Shown one piece after another: positions 9,206 to 19,308 of a stretch of DNA of 64,000 bases. Numbering within the stretch: position 1 is the stretch's first letter; every line of letters begins with the position of its first letter. Position numbers and translations under genes: made by a program. This DNA comes from Phycisphaerae bacterium. GTDB lineage: Bacteria > Planctomycetota > Phycisphaerae > Phycisphaerales > SM1A02. The notes under the pieces were generated by a model that saw only the letters and a program-made list of their open reading frames with translations, was not told the origin of the DNA and searched no databases. The stretch is from positions 62,001 through 126,000 of the forward strand of contig PAQL01000015.1 of NCBI GenBank assembly GCA_002709295.1, written 5' to 3'.

Positions 9206-9729
9206 ATCGAGCGAGCGATCGAGCGAGCGATCGAGCGAGCGATCAAGCGAGCGGGCAGGCGAAGTCGATCCGATGCTCCCCGACGCCGGGGGGACGCCGC
9301 CGGATCCTGTCGCTGTCGATCGGACTGGGACTTCTCGCCTCCGCATGCGACCGTGGCGAGGAGGGTGTCGCGGCGGAGACGACCGCGGACATCGAATGGC
9401 GGGAGGCCGAGACCGCGGACGGCACCTGGCGGGTCGGCTGGCGTCCGCTGGCCGAACCGATCCCGACCCTCGATCCCTTCGCGGTCGAGGTCCGGGTGAG
9501 CGATCCCCGAGGCGACCTGCCGCCGGAGGGCACCACCATTCTCGTGGACGCCACGATGCCTCATCACGGCCACGGCATGAACGTCGTCCCCCGGATCCTC
9601 AGGCAGGGTGACGCCTGGATCGCGGAGGGGATGCTTCTTCACATGCCGGGTCGTTGGGAGTTCGTGGTCGACGTGGTTCGTGAACATGAATCGGAGCGGG
9701 CGCAGTGGACGCTCATGCTCGACCGGTGA
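9202..9729 (+). CDS. YtkA/FixH-like lipoprotein with repeat-coded n-region
   Basis: A 175-residue protein with a lipobox LASAC (Cys49) followed by a single YtkA-like beta-sandwich: DPFAVEVRVSD, the metal-ligand-like DATMPHHGHGMN, and GMLLHMPGRWEF. These methionine/histidine patterns occur in periplasmic copper or redox-associated proteins. The region before the hydrophobic stretch is unusually long (about 33 residues) and begins with RASD repeats encoded by four copies of a 12-base repeat; no later in-frame ATG or GTG precedes the lipobox. It overlaps the NHL gene by ATGA, and its TGA overlaps the peroxidase start (TGATG). It may act as a partner of the peroxidase; this is inferred from position. 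Confidence 0.8.
   Translation: MNRASDRASDRASDQASGQAKSIRCSPTPGGRRRILSLSIGLGLLASACDRGEEGVAAETTADIEWREAETADGTWRVGWRPLAEPIPTLDPFAVEVRVSDPRGDLPPEGTTILVDATMPHHGHGMNVVPRILRQGDAWIAEGMLLHMPGRWEFVVDVVREHESERAQWTLMLDR
9207..9254. repeat. 12-bp tandem repeat, four copies, inside a coding start
   Basis: Three identical copies of TCGAGCGAGCGA and a fourth diverged one (TCAAGCGAGCGG) lie immediately after the ATG of the YtkA-like lipoprotein and encode RASD/QAS repeats. The unit is a multiple of three, so copy changes keep the frame and only alter the length of the signal-peptide n-region. Confidence 0.9.
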
Positions 9730-11042
9730 TGAGCCGGCGACCGGTCATGGTCGGCCTGATGATCCTTGCCGCGGCGGGATGTGATCGTTCGTCGCCCTCC
9801 GGCACGACGACGAGGACCTCCACTCCGGAGGAGGTCGCGGTGCGGGTCGGGCTCGATGAAGCCGTGGTCCGAAGGGCGATGAGGGCTTCCCCGGTGCCGC
9901 CTCCGCCGGCGGATTCCACCAATCGCGTCGCGGACGATGCGACTGCGGCCGATTTCGGGCGAACCCTCTTCTTCGATCCCGGTCTGTCTGGACGCGGGGA
10001 TGTGAGTTGCGCCACCTGCCATCGGCCGGAGCTGCATTTCACGGATGGGCTGCCCCTGTCCCGGGGCGTCGCGACCGCGGGGCGGCACGCCCCGACCCTG
10101 GTCGATGCCGCGCACCAGCGCTGGTTCAACTGGGACGGACGAAGCGACTCGATGTGGGCCCACGCGATCCGTCCGATCGAACACCCGGACGAGATGGGGG
10201 GGGATCGGACCGCGGTGGTCCGTCATCTCCTCGAGGATCCGGAACGGCGGGCGACCTACGAGGCGATATTCGAGGATCCTCTTCCGGAACTCGATTCGCT
10301 CCCCGAACGGGCGAGGCCGGGGGGGAACGAGTCCGAACGCGAGGCCTGGGCGGCGATGCCGGAGGAGACCCGGCTGGGAATCGACCGGGTCGCGGCGAAC
10401 GTGGGCAAGGCGATGGCCGCGTATCAACGAACCCTGCAGGGCGGCACCTCGTCGTTCGACGACTGGGTCGCGGAGGTCGCGGCCGGCGGCGACGGGAGCG
10501 TCGCACTCGACCCCTCTCAGCGACGTGGCCTCGAGCTCTTCTTCGGGCGGGCCGAATGCTGGGAGTGCCATGCCGGACCGCTGTTCACCGACGGGGAATT
10601 CCACAACATCGGAACCCCGGTGCCGGGCGGATTGCCGAGGGATCCCGGCCGATACGACGGGGCGGCTCTGGTCGTCGACGACCGGTTCAACGCGGCGGGT
10701 CTGCACAGTGACGACCAAGAGGGGGCGCGGGCGATCGTGAGTCGGGGTGTGAAGCGGGATCCCTCCCAGTGGGGCGCCTTTCGGACACCATCCCTGAGGC
10801 ACGTGGGTCGAACCGCGCCGTACATGCACGACGGTTCGATGCCGGACCTGGAGACGGTGGTGCGGTTCTATTCGACGCTCGAGGGGGCCATCCAGCTCGA
10901 TCATCACCAGGAGTCGGTGCTCGCTCCGCTCGACCTCTCCGACGGGGAGATCGCCGATCTGGTCGCATTTCTTCGATCGCTCGACGGCGACATCGAGTTC
11001 GTCACTCCGGGGCCGTTGGCGTCCGATAACACCAAAGACTGA
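9729..11042 (+). CDS. Di-haem cytochrome c peroxidase (MauG/CcpA family) lipoprotein
   Basis: A 437-residue periplasmic enzyme with two c-type haem sites: C-x2-C-H at residues 94-98 (SCATCH) and at 277-281 (CWECH). FDPGLSGRGDVSC, a FNWDGRSDSMW stretch, NIGTPVPGG, FRTPSLRHVGRTAPYMHDGS and LDLSDGEIADLVAFLRSL are standard for this family, which reduces hydrogen peroxide or performs MauG-like oxidation. The start ATG 9729, overlapping the upstream TGA, gives a hydrophobic signal with lipobox AAAGC (Cys18), so it is probably lipid-anchored. It is last in the NHL / YtkA-like trio. The real electron donor is not identifiable here. Confidence 0.92.
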   Translation: MSRRPVMVGLMILAAAGCDRSSPSGTTTRTSTPEEVAVRVGLDEAVVRRAMRASPVPPPPADSTNRVADDATAADFGRTLFFDPGLSGRGDVSCATCHRPELHFTDGLPLSRGVATAGRHAPTLVDAAHQRWFNWDGRSDSMWAHAIRPIEHPDEMGGDRTAVVRHLLEDPERRATYEAIFEDPLPELDSLPERARPGGNESEREAWAAMPEETRLGIDRVAANVGKAMAAYQRTLQGGTSSFDDWVAEVAAGGDGSVALDPSQRRGLELFFGRAECWECHAGPLFTDGEFHNIGTPVPGGLPRDPGRYDGAALVVDDRFNAAGLHSDDQEGARAIVSRGVKRDPSQWGAFRTPSLRHVGRTAPYMHDGSMPDLETVVRFYSTLEGAIQLDHHQESVLAPLDLSDGEIADLVAFLRSLDGDIEFVTPGPLASDNTKD

Positions 11043-11290
11043 TCGATCTGCCGTCCGTCGGGTGGTTTCTGGCTTTTTGGGAACCAGAGGGGGGGAAGCT
11101 GGTCTCTTGGAGTGGCCAAGGGCGGTTTCGTCCCCTAGCCTCATTCCGTGGCCGGACACCGGCCGGGGCGAAAGTCGCCAGTGAGCAGTTCGATGTCGGC
11201 ATCCGGGACCATGGTTTCGTCCCCCAGTCCAGCCCAACCACCAGACCCACCACCAGATCAGCACCACCCTTCCCTGCAGGAAACATTCAT

Positions 11291-13549
11291 ATGGCCAGCC
11301 TGTCGCGAACCATCCTTCGTGCCGCCCCGATCGCCGCTCTCGCCCTCGTGACTGCGGCGACCACGGCCCACGACAACGATCCCAAGAAGAGGACCCGGCC
11401 GCCGATCTACGGCGAGACCATCTACGGAGGCCAGGACGGCATCGCCGGGGGGTGGGGTGGCGCTTCCGACGGGTTCATCTTCTGTGCCCAGATTCCGGTC
11501 AACCAGCTCGGCGGCAGCGGCAACGGCTCCGACTGCTGGGGCTACACCTCGCCGAGTGGTCGTGAGTACGCGATCGTGACCATGGAGTCGGCGGTCGCCT
11601 GGGTCGAAGTCAGCGATCCCTTCAATCCGCAGGTCCTCTACACCTACCAGCGTGGTGGCACCGGCTCGCTCTGGTGCGACGTCAAGGTCGTGGGCTCCCG
11701 GGCCTACGTGGTGGGCGAGGGTGGCGGTTCGATCAAGACCTTCAACATGTCGAACATCGACAATGGAGTCGTGACCTACATCGGCGAGTCGTCCTCCGAC
11801 GGCGGTTCGGCCAGTCACAACATCGCGAGCGTTCCGCAGGCGAACCTGATCGCCCGCTGCGGAGGTGGAAGCAACGGTCTCCGCTTCTACTCGACGTCCT
11901 CCAACCCGAACAACCCCCAGTTCATCGGGGCCTGGAACGACCGGTACGTCCATGACGCCTGCCTCACCGTCTATCCGCAGAACGGCCCCGACGCGGCCTA
12001 CCGCGGCCGGATCATCGGGTTCCTCAACGACGGTCTGAACGGCGGCTCCACCAACACCGGTCTTTCGATCGTCGACTTCGGGACCCCGCAGAACTTCAAC
12101 CCCTCGGGCACCCTGCTCTCCCGCGTCACCTGGCCCGGCGCCGGATACAGCCACCAGAGCTGGCACAACGACGACTTCACCTGGGTGATCTCCAACGACG
12201 AGACGGCGCTCAACTCCACGTGGCAGATGGTCAACATCACCGATCTCGACAATGCCTCGCTCGGCATCCAGCAGAGCATTCCGGGAACGGCCGTCAACCA
12301 CAACAACTACGTTCACGAGGGTCGTCTGTACGCCGCGAACTATTCGATGGGGGTCCGGGTTCTGGACTGCACCAACGGCAACTTCATGACCGAGGTCGCC
12401 TACTTCGACACCTACCCCGAGAACGATGGTGCGAGCTTCAACGGTGTCTGGAGCGTCTATCCCTACTTCGAGAGCGGCACGATCATCGCGAGCGACTTCC
12501 AGCGAGGCCTCTTCGTCCTGAAGCTCGACCTCTCCCCGATCGGCTTCTCCTTCCCCGACGGTCTTCCCGACGTGGTGCCCTCGAGTGGAGCGTCGCTGGT
12601 CATGGAGACCAGCCTCGAGTCCGGATTTGAGGTGGAGTCCGTCGAGATGGCCTACGACTTCGCCGCGGGCGCCGACGGCACCGTCGTCGGACAGGCGATC
12701 GGAAGCAACCGGTACTCGTTCCAGCTTCCGGCCTCCGCCAACTGCCCCGACGAGGTCGAGTTCAGCTTCTCGGCGGCCCTCACCAACGGGGACACCTACT
12801 CGGATCCCGGCGGCACCTACGGGGCGATCGTGGCCGACGGATCGGTGGTCGCCGGTGAATGGAACGGCAATTCCTCGGCGGGCTGGACTCTCGGTCTTCC
12901 CTCCGACACCGCAACCGACGGTCAGTGGGATCGCGGGCAGCCCGACGGCAACAACCGCGGCGATCCGCCGACCGACGGCTCGGGATCCCCCAGCGGTCAG
13001 GCGTTCTTCACCGACCTCGACTCGTCGACGGAGAACAGCGACGTGGACGGTGGATTCACGACCCTGCTGTCCCCGGTGTTCGACGGCACGGCGGTCGAGG
13101 GCGGCGTCATCTCCTACCAGCGGTGGTACGACGACCTCTTCGGCGCGGCGCCCGGTCTCGATCAGATGGACATCTCGATCTCCAACAACGGAGGTTCCAG
13201 CTGGACCCTGCTCGAGACGGTCACCGAAAGCCCCGGCGTCTGGGTCCAGGTCGAGTTCCCGGTCGATGCGGTCCTCACCCCGACCAGTCAGATGCAGCTT
13301 CGTTTCGTGGTCGGCGACTACAACGACGGATCGGTCGTGGAGGCCGGTATCGACAACCTGCGGATCTTCGGCCTCGAGTGCGACGATTCGCTCCCCGGAG
13401 ACCTCAACGGCGACGGGCTGGTCAATGGCGCGGACGTCGGCATCTTCCTCGCCCTCTGGGGCACCAGCAATCCCGATGCCGACCTCAACGGCAACGGAAC
13501 GGTGGAAGGCGGCGACCTCGGGCTGCTCATCGCCAACTGGACCGGCTGA
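11291..13549 (+). CDS. Choice-of-anchor B family exported protein with dockerin-like tail
   Basis: A 752-residue secreted protein. A signal peptide (residues 1-26, ending in TAATTA) is followed by a LVIVD-type propeller typical of choice-of-anchor B proteins (AWVEVSDPFNPQVLYTY, LIARCGGGSNGLRFY, GRLYAANYSMGVRVLDC). A jelly-roll-like region follows (FFTDLDSSTENSDVDGG, ISISNNGGSSWTLLETV). The last 50 residues hold two dockerin-like calcium loops, DLNGDGLVNGADVGIFLALWG and DLNGNGTVEGGDLGLLIANW. The ligand is unknown. AGGAAA just upstream supports ATG 11291. The gene stands alone after a 248-base gap with no other features seen and is followed by a strong hairpin terminator. Confidence 0.85.
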   Translation: MASLSRTILRAAPIAALALVTAATTAHDNDPKKRTRPPIYGETIYGGQDGIAGGWGGASDGFIFCAQIPVNQLGGSGNGSDCWGYTSPSGREYAIVTMESAVAWVEVSDPFNPQVLYTYQRGGTGSLWCDVKVVGSRAYVVGEGGGSIKTFNMSNIDNGVVTYIGESSSDGGSASHNIASVPQANLIARCGGGSNGLRFYSTSSNPNNPQFIGAWNDRYVHDACLTVYPQNGPDAAYRGRIIGFLNDGLNGGSTNTGLSIVDFGTPQNFNPSGTLLSRVTWPGAGYSHQSWHNDDFTWVISNDETALNSTWQMVNITDLDNASLGIQQSIPGTAVNHNNYVHEGRLYAANYSMGVRVLDCTNGNFMTEVAYFDTYPENDGASFNGVWSVYPYFESGTIIASDFQRGLFVLKLDLSPIGFSFPDGLPDVVPSSGASLVMETSLESGFEVESVEMAYDFAAGADGTVVGQAIGSNRYSFQLPASANCPDEVEFSFSAALTNGDTYSDPGGTYGAIVADGSVVAGEWNGNSSAGWTLGLPSDTATDGQWDRGQPDGNNRGDPPTDGSGSPSGQAFFTDLDSSTENSDVDGGFTTLLSPVFDGTAVEGGVISYQRWYDDLFGAAPGLDQMDISISNNGGSSWTLLETVTESPGVWVQVEFPVDAVLTPTSQMQLRFVVGDYNDGSVVEAGIDNLRIFGLECDDSLPGDLNGDGLVNGADVGIFLALWGTSNPDADLNGNGTVEGGDLGLLIANWTG

Positions 13550-13577
13550 CCCCGGCTCCCTCGTTCGAGTCCACTCC

Positions 13578-13611
13578 CACGGTCCCGCGTCCACCCGGAT
13601 GCGGGACCGTG
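13578..13611 (+). terminator. Rho-independent-type hairpin after the anchor-B gene
   Basis: A perfect 11-bp stem, CACGGTCCCGC (13578-13588) with GCGGGACCGTG (13601-13611), encloses a 12-base loop and is followed by TCCTTTC. It lies 29 bases after the stop codon. Confidence 0.7.
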
Positions 13612-13773
13612 TCCTTTCAGGGGCACGACCATGATCGGTTCGGGTCGGGAAGGGTGGACGGCGGGCCCTGCATCGGGGATCATGCACGGACCTCGCCGCT
13701 CCGGTCTTCGGGGCGGTCTTCCGAGGTATCCGCGAACCCCCGGCGATCGTCGTCGGTAGACCAGAACACGGCT

Positions 13774-13794
13774 TCCGGGGGGTACCGCCCCGGA
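13774..13794 (+). promoter_or_regulatory. Small hairpin just upstream of the FGE-like gene
   Basis: TCCGGGG (13774-13780) pairs with CCCCGGA (13788-13794) around a 7-base loop, ending 15 bases before the ATG at 13810. It could affect translation initiation or be chance in GC-rich DNA. Confidence 0.25.
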
Positions 13795-13809
13795 GCTTCA
13801 GGTACCAGC

Positions 13810-14655
13810 ATGATTGCAGAGTCCAGATTCACACTCACCGTGTCCCACGCCGCGGCCTTCGGCGCCCTCCTCGTCACCATGTCCGGCTGTTGCTGGTCTC
13901 GTGAGAAGGCCGGTGACGATCTGGCCGAAGCGACCCCGCCCGTCTCAACGATCGCCACGGTGGACGTCGAGGGTGGGCCGATCACGGTGCCGATCGAGGG
14001 TACGAGCGTGGAGCTCGAGATGATGCCGGTCAACGGTGCCCCCGGAGGCGGGTTCTACGCCGCCACCACCGAGGTGAGCTGGGACCTCTACGACGCATTC
14101 ATCTTCAACCTCGACACCGACGCCGGCGGCAGCACTCCGGAATCGGATGCGGTGACCCGTCCGAGCAAGCCCTACGTCCTGGTCGATCGTGGCTACGGGC
14201 ATGCCGGATACGCGGCGCTGAGCATCAGTCCGAAGGCGGCCGAACAGCTGGCCGAATGGCTGACGGTCAAGACCGGTCGCCGGTTCCGGATCCCCACCGA
14301 GGCGGAGCTCTCGCACCTGATCGCCACCAGCGGCGTGGCCGACGGCGAGGCGCGGCTCGTTCACGGATGGTTCGCGGAGAACTCCGACTACACCACGCAC
14401 GCGATCGGCTCGCTTCCCGCCGATGCCAACGGTCTGCACGACGTGTGGGGCAACGTCAGCGAGTACGCGATCATGCCCGACGGGACGTACGTCGTGATGG
14501 GGGGCTCGTTCATCGACGAGGTCGCCGACGTCGATGGCTCCCTTCGCATCCCGTTCACGCCCCAGTGGAACGCGGACGATCCTCAGATCCCCAAGAGCCC
14601 GTGGTGGCTCGCATCAAACGACTGGGTCGGTGTGCGGATGGTCTGCGATCCCTGA
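13810..14655 (+). CDS. Lipoprotein with formylglycine-generating-enzyme (SUMF1) fold
   Basis: A 281-residue protein with lipobox MSGC around residue 27, followed by a sulfatase-modifying-factor type fold: GGGFYAATTEVSWDLYDAFI, LSISPKAAEQLAEWL, GRRFRIPTEAELSHLI, NANGLHDVWGNVSEY and a final WVGVRMVCDP. True FGE enzymes carry a catalytic Cys pair; here only one Cys lies near the C-terminus, so an enzymatic role is doubtful and a binding or structural role is as likely. ATG 13810 is the start that yields the signal sequence; an open frame further upstream crosses the terminator. It precedes the sugar oxidoreductase genes by 63 bases and may be cotranscribed. Confidence 0.8.
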   Translation: MIAESRFTLTVSHAAAFGALLVTMSGCCWSREKAGDDLAEATPPVSTIATVDVEGGPITVPIEGTSVELEMMPVNGAPGGGFYAATTEVSWDLYDAFIFNLDTDAGGSTPESDAVTRPSKPYVLVDRGYGHAGYAALSISPKAAEQLAEWLTVKTGRRFRIPTEAELSHLIATSGVADGEARLVHGWFAENSDYTTHAIGSLPADANGLHDVWGNVSEYAIMPDGTYVVMGGSFIDEVADVDGSLRIPFTPQWNADDPQIPKSPWWLASNDWVGVRMVCDP

Positions 14656-14670
14656 ACCGCGCCGCCTCCC

Positions 14671-14700
14671 CGACCCGACCCGACCCGACCCGACCCGACC
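14671..14700. repeat. Pentanucleotide tandem repeat (CGACC)6
   Basis: Six perfect copies of CGACC lie between the FGE-like stop and the start of the first Gfo/Idh/MocA gene at 14719, just upstream of its TTGGAG ribosome-binding site. Perfect 5-bp repeats are prone to slippage. Confidence 0.95.
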
Positions 14701-14718
14701 CTGAATCTTGGAGCAATC

Positions 14719-16029
14719 ATGAGCAGTGAGAACACCGTCGACAACGCCCCTTCCCGTCGTGAGTTCGTGAAGGGCACCGCAGCGCTGGGCGCGGGAAGCG
14801 TCGCGGGTCTCGCGATGCCGGTCTGGGGTTCCCTTCCGGCCAGCGGCCGCCTCAAGGTCGGTCTGGTGGGGTGCGGTGGTCGTGGCACCGGAGCCGCCAA
14901 CCAGGCGATCAACGCGGATCCCGGCGTCCTTCTCTGGGCGATGGGCGACGTCTACTCCGACCGTCTCCAGGGCAGCCTCGGCGGGTTGAAGCAGCAGCAC
15001 GGCAACCGGGTCATGGTCGACGAGTCGCGGCAGTTCGTCGGTTTCGACGCCATCGACAAGGTTCTCGACAGCGGCGTCGACGTGATCATCCTCGCCACCC
15101 CTCCCGGCTTCCGACCGGACCACCTCGAGCGTTCGGTCAATGCCGGAACCCACGTCTTCTGCGAGAAGCCGATGGCCACCGACATGCCGGGGCTCCGCCG
15201 GGTCATGGCCAGTGCGAAGAAGGCGAAGGAGCAGGGCACCCAGCTCATGTCCGGCTTCTGCTGGCGGTACTCGATGCCCGAGCGGGCGATGTACGGCGAG
15301 ATCAACGACGGGGCCCTCGGCGAGATCGAGTCGGTCCATTCGACCTATCACACCGGTCCCCTCGGCACGCGTCCCCGCACCGAGGACATGACCGACATGG
15401 ACTTCGAGCTTCGCAACTGGCAGCACTTCAACTGGCTCAGCGGCGACATCATCGTCGAGCAGGCGGTCCACAGCGTGGACAAGATGAACTGGGCGATGAA
15501 CAACGTGCCGCCGGCACGGGCCACCGCGATGGCGGGCCGGGGTCTTCGCAAGGGCCCCGAACGCGGCGACGTGTTCGACCACTTCGCGGTGATCTACGAA
15601 TGGGACAACGGGGCCCGCGGGTTCCTCACCTGTCGTCAGCAGCCCAACTGCTCCAACGACAACAGCGACTGGGTCGCGGGCACCAGGGGCATCGGGAAGA
15701 TCAACGGATGGGCGCCGCGGACCTCGAACCTCAAGTTCGCAGACGGCTCCAAGGAGTTCCGGTACAAGGGCGGCACCCCGAGCATGTACCAGACCGAGCA
15801 CAATGAACTGTTCAAGGCGATCCGTGACGGCGAGCTGATCAACGACGGCGACTGGATGACCCAGTCCTGCGCCATGGGCATCATGGGTCGAGAGGCCGGG
15901 TACAGCGGGCGGACGATCACCTGGGACGAGATCATGAACTCCGAACGGGAGATCGTGCCCGCGAAGCCGGCGTTCGGCGATCGGCCCGCGATCGAGATCG
16001 CCGTCCCGGGTGTCTACCAGTTCAGTTGA
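14719..16029 (+). CDS. Tat-exported Gfo/Idh/MocA family oxidoreductase (copy 1)
   Basis: A 436-residue NAD(P)-dependent oxidoreductase with a twin-arginine signal (SRREFVKGTAALGAGS). The Rossmann loop is VGCGGRGTG, and the family EKP motif is present (CEKPMATDM); a conserved H-S-V-D-K-MNWAMN segment lies in the substrate half. Members oxidise sugars, inositols or glycosides at a secondary hydroxyl; the actual substrate is unknown. The Tat signal implies the folded enzyme with bound cofactor is moved to the periplasm. It is followed by a TIM-barrel isomerase, and the pair is repeated downstream. TTGGAG lies 10-15 bases before ATG. Confidence 0.88.
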   Translation: MSSENTVDNAPSRREFVKGTAALGAGSVAGLAMPVWGSLPASGRLKVGLVGCGGRGTGAANQAINADPGVLLWAMGDVYSDRLQGSLGGLKQQHGNRVMVDESRQFVGFDAIDKVLDSGVDVIILATPPGFRPDHLERSVNAGTHVFCEKPMATDMPGLRRVMASAKKAKEQGTQLMSGFCWRYSMPERAMYGEINDGALGEIESVHSTYHTGPLGTRPRTEDMTDMDFELRNWQHFNWLSGDIIVEQAVHSVDKMNWAMNNVPPARATAMAGRGLRKGPERGDVFDHFAVIYEWDNGARGFLTCRQQPNCSNDNSDWVAGTRGIGKINGWAPRTSNLKFADGSKEFRYKGGTPSMYQTEHNELFKAIRDGELINDGDWMTQSCAMGIMGREAGYSGRTITWDEIMNSEREIVPAKPAFGDRPAIEIAVPGVYQFS

Positions 16030-16096
16030 TTCCAAGTTCAGTGGCTCCGGTCGTGCGGCCGGGCATTCGATCCGGGCGACTTCTGGAGCATCAGGG

Positions 16097-16996
16097 ATGC
16101 CGAGACACCTCGCTGTGCTGGTCGGAATCGGACTGGCGATCGTCGCTGCCGCGACGGAACCGGTCCGGGCGGAGGAGCGTGCGGTGAAGAAGGCCGTCAA
16201 GATCGAGATGGTCGCCGACGGCGAGACGCTCGAGGAGAAGTTCGCTCTTCTCAAGGAGCTGGGATTCGACGGCGTCGAACTGCCCAGCCCCAACGGATGG
16301 ACCGTCGAGGAGGTGGTTGCGGCGCGTGATGCGACCGGTCTTCCCGTCCACGGCGTGGTCTGCAGCGAGCACTGGAAGAGTCCCCTGAACCATCCCGACC
16401 CCGCGGTGCGGGACCGGTGCGTGGCCGCGATCCGCGAGGCGATCTCCGACGCCGCCGCCTACGGCGCCTCCTCGGTGCTGGTGGTTCCGGCCGTCGTGAA
16501 CAAGTCGATGCCGTACGACGACGCATGGAGACTCTCCCGGGAATCGATCGCCCGGATCGTCCCCGAGGCGGAGCGGGCGGGCATCGACATCGCCTTCGAG
16601 AACGTCTGGAACAACTTCCTCCTGAGCCCTCGAGAAGCGGCGGACTACGTCGACTCCTTCGAAAGCGAACGGGTGGGCTGGTACTTCGACGTCGGAAACC
16701 TGGTGGCCTACGGCTGGCCGGAGCAGTGGATCCGGGTGCTGGGGCCGAGGATCATGAAGATCGACGTCAAGGAGTACAGTCGAAAGAAGCTCGACGACGA
16801 GGGCCGCTGGGCTGGTTTCAGCGTCAAGCTGACCGAGGGGGACTGCGACTGGCCTTCAGTGATGAAGGCGCTGGACGACGTCGGATACGAGGGATGGATG
16901 ACCGCGGAGATCCAGGGGGGGGACAGGGTCTGGCTGGAGGATGTCGCAGCCAGGATGGACCGTATCGCCGCTTCCGGCGAGTCCGAGTCGAAGTGA
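16097..16996 (+). CDS. Exported sugar phosphate isomerase/epimerase (TIM barrel)
   Basis: A 299-residue AP-endonuclease-2-like (xylose isomerase-like) TIM barrel with an N-terminal signal peptide (MPRHLAVLVGIGLAIVAAAT). Barrel signatures include ELGFDGVELPSPNGW, VLVVPAVVNKSM, IDIAFENVWNNFL, GWYFDVGNLVAYG and GWMTAEIQGGD, which carry the metal-ligand Glu, His/Asp and Glu positions of the family. It probably isomerises or epimerises a keto-sugar made by the neighbouring oxidoreductase. ATG 16097 follows CTGGAG; a start at 16010 is in frame but would delete the signal-like N-terminus. The spacing to neighbours is about 65 bases on both sides. Confidence 0.85.
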   Translation: MPRHLAVLVGIGLAIVAAATEPVRAEERAVKKAVKIEMVADGETLEEKFALLKELGFDGVELPSPNGWTVEEVVAARDATGLPVHGVVCSEHWKSPLNHPDPAVRDRCVAAIREAISDAAAYGASSVLVVPAVVNKSMPYDDAWRLSRESIARIVPEAERAGIDIAFENVWNNFLLSPREAADYVDSFESERVGWYFDVGNLVAYGWPEQWIRVLGPRIMKIDVKEYSRKKLDDEGRWAGFSVKLTEGDCDWPSVMKALDDVGYEGWMTAEIQGGDRVWLEDVAARMDRIAASGESESK

Positions 16997-17060
16997 CCAC
17001 CAACCCCGGCGGCACCCCGCCGGACACCGGCCGGAACCTCGGCCAAGAATTGGAGATTCG

Positions 17061-18377
<1,317 letters not shown>

Positions 18378-18378
18378 C

Positions 18379-19308
18379 ATGGGTTCCGACACCACCAGCA
18401 GGCGAGGTTTCATCGGTGCCGCGGGAGCGGCTGCGGCGGTGGGTGCCTCGCTTCCCTCGGCCGCCGAGGCGGCCGGGCGTCAGGATGCCGGCGCCTTCAA
18501 ACTCGACTACGCCCCGCACTTCGGGATGTTCAACGCGGTCAGCGGTGATGATCGGCTCGACCAGATCCGTTACGCCCACGACCAGGGCTTCCGGTCCTGG
18601 GAGGACAACGGCATGCCCGGCCGCTCGCCCGAGGAGCAGACGAGGATCGGCGACGAGCTCCGTCGACTCGGCATGAGGATGGGCGTGTTCGTCTCCGAGG
18701 CGGACTTCGGCAACGAGACCTTCGTGCTCCCTTTCGATCGGCAGCGTGACCGGCTGAAGAAGAAGATGGAGGACGCCATCGAGGTGGCGGGCCGTTGCGG
18801 GGCCAGGTGGACCACGGTCGTGCCCGGCCGCTACTCGCAGCGACTGGCTCCGGACTTCCAGACCGCCAACTGCATCGACAACCTCAGGTTCTGTGCCGAG
18901 ATCCTCGAGCCCCACGACATCGTGATGGTGCTCGAGCCTCTGAACCGACGCGATCATCCGGGCCTCTTCCTCACCGGGGTCCCGCAGGCCTATCAGATCT
19001 GTCGTGCGGTCGGCAGTCCGTCGTGTCGGATCCTCGACGATCTCTACCACCAGCAGATCACCGAGGGGAATCTGATTCCCTACATGGATGCGGCGTGGAG
19101 CGAGATCGACTACATCCAGGTCGGCGACAATCCCGGGCGACGTGAACCCACCACCGGCGAGATCGACTATCGCAACATCTTCCGACATCTCCATGGCAGG
19201 AACTTCAAGGGGATCGTGGGCATGGAGCACGGCATGAGCCGCGGGGGCAGGGAGGGCGTCGAGCGACTCGTCGCCGCCTATCGAGAGTGCGACGACTTCA
19301 GGGATTGA
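18379..19308 (+). CDS. Tat-exported hydroxypyruvate-isomerase-like TIM barrel
   Basis: A 309-residue isomerase with a Tat signal (SRRGFIGAAGAAAAVG). The barrel is hydroxypyruvate-isomerase-like: FKLDYAPHFGMFNAV, HDQGFRSWEDNGMPG, RMGVFVSEADFG, IVMVLEPLNRRDHPGLFL, CRILDDLYHQQITEGNL and YIQVGDNPGRREPTTGEI, with the Glu and Asp metal ligands in the expected positions. It probably interconverts a keto-acid or keto-sugar produced by copy 2. It starts one base after that gene ends and overlaps the next gene by 22 bases. Confidence 0.88.
   Translation: MGSDTTSRRGFIGAAGAAAAVGASLPSAAEAAGRQDAGAFKLDYAPHFGMFNAVSGDDRLDQIRYAHDQGFRSWEDNGMPGRSPEEQTRIGDELRRLGMRMGVFVSEADFGNETFVLPFDRQRDRLKKKMEDAIEVAGRCGARWTTVVPGRYSQRLAPDFQTANCIDNLRFCAEILEPHDIVMVLEPLNRRDHPGLFLTGVPQAYQICRAVGSPSCRILDDLYHQQITEGNLIPYMDAAWSEIDYIQVGDNPGRREPTTGEIDYRNIFRHLHGRNFKGIVGMEHGMSRGGREGVERLVAAYRECDDFRD

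Noticed and set aside
5609-9346. A 1245-codon minus-strand open frame extending nhaD upstream
   Set aside because: Only the part from 7177 down is protein-like; the upstream portion is antisense to the NHL gene, lacks any family match and arises from GC-rich codon bias.
11258-13687. An 809-codon minus-strand open frame opposite the anchor-B protein
   Set aside because: Low-complexity Val/Asp/Gly/Arg translation with no motif; the plus strand has a signal peptide and dockerin-like loops, so the minus frame is a shadow.
13774-13794. Riboswitch upstream of the FGE-like gene
   Set aside because: A single 7-bp hairpin is not enough to match any known riboswitch class.
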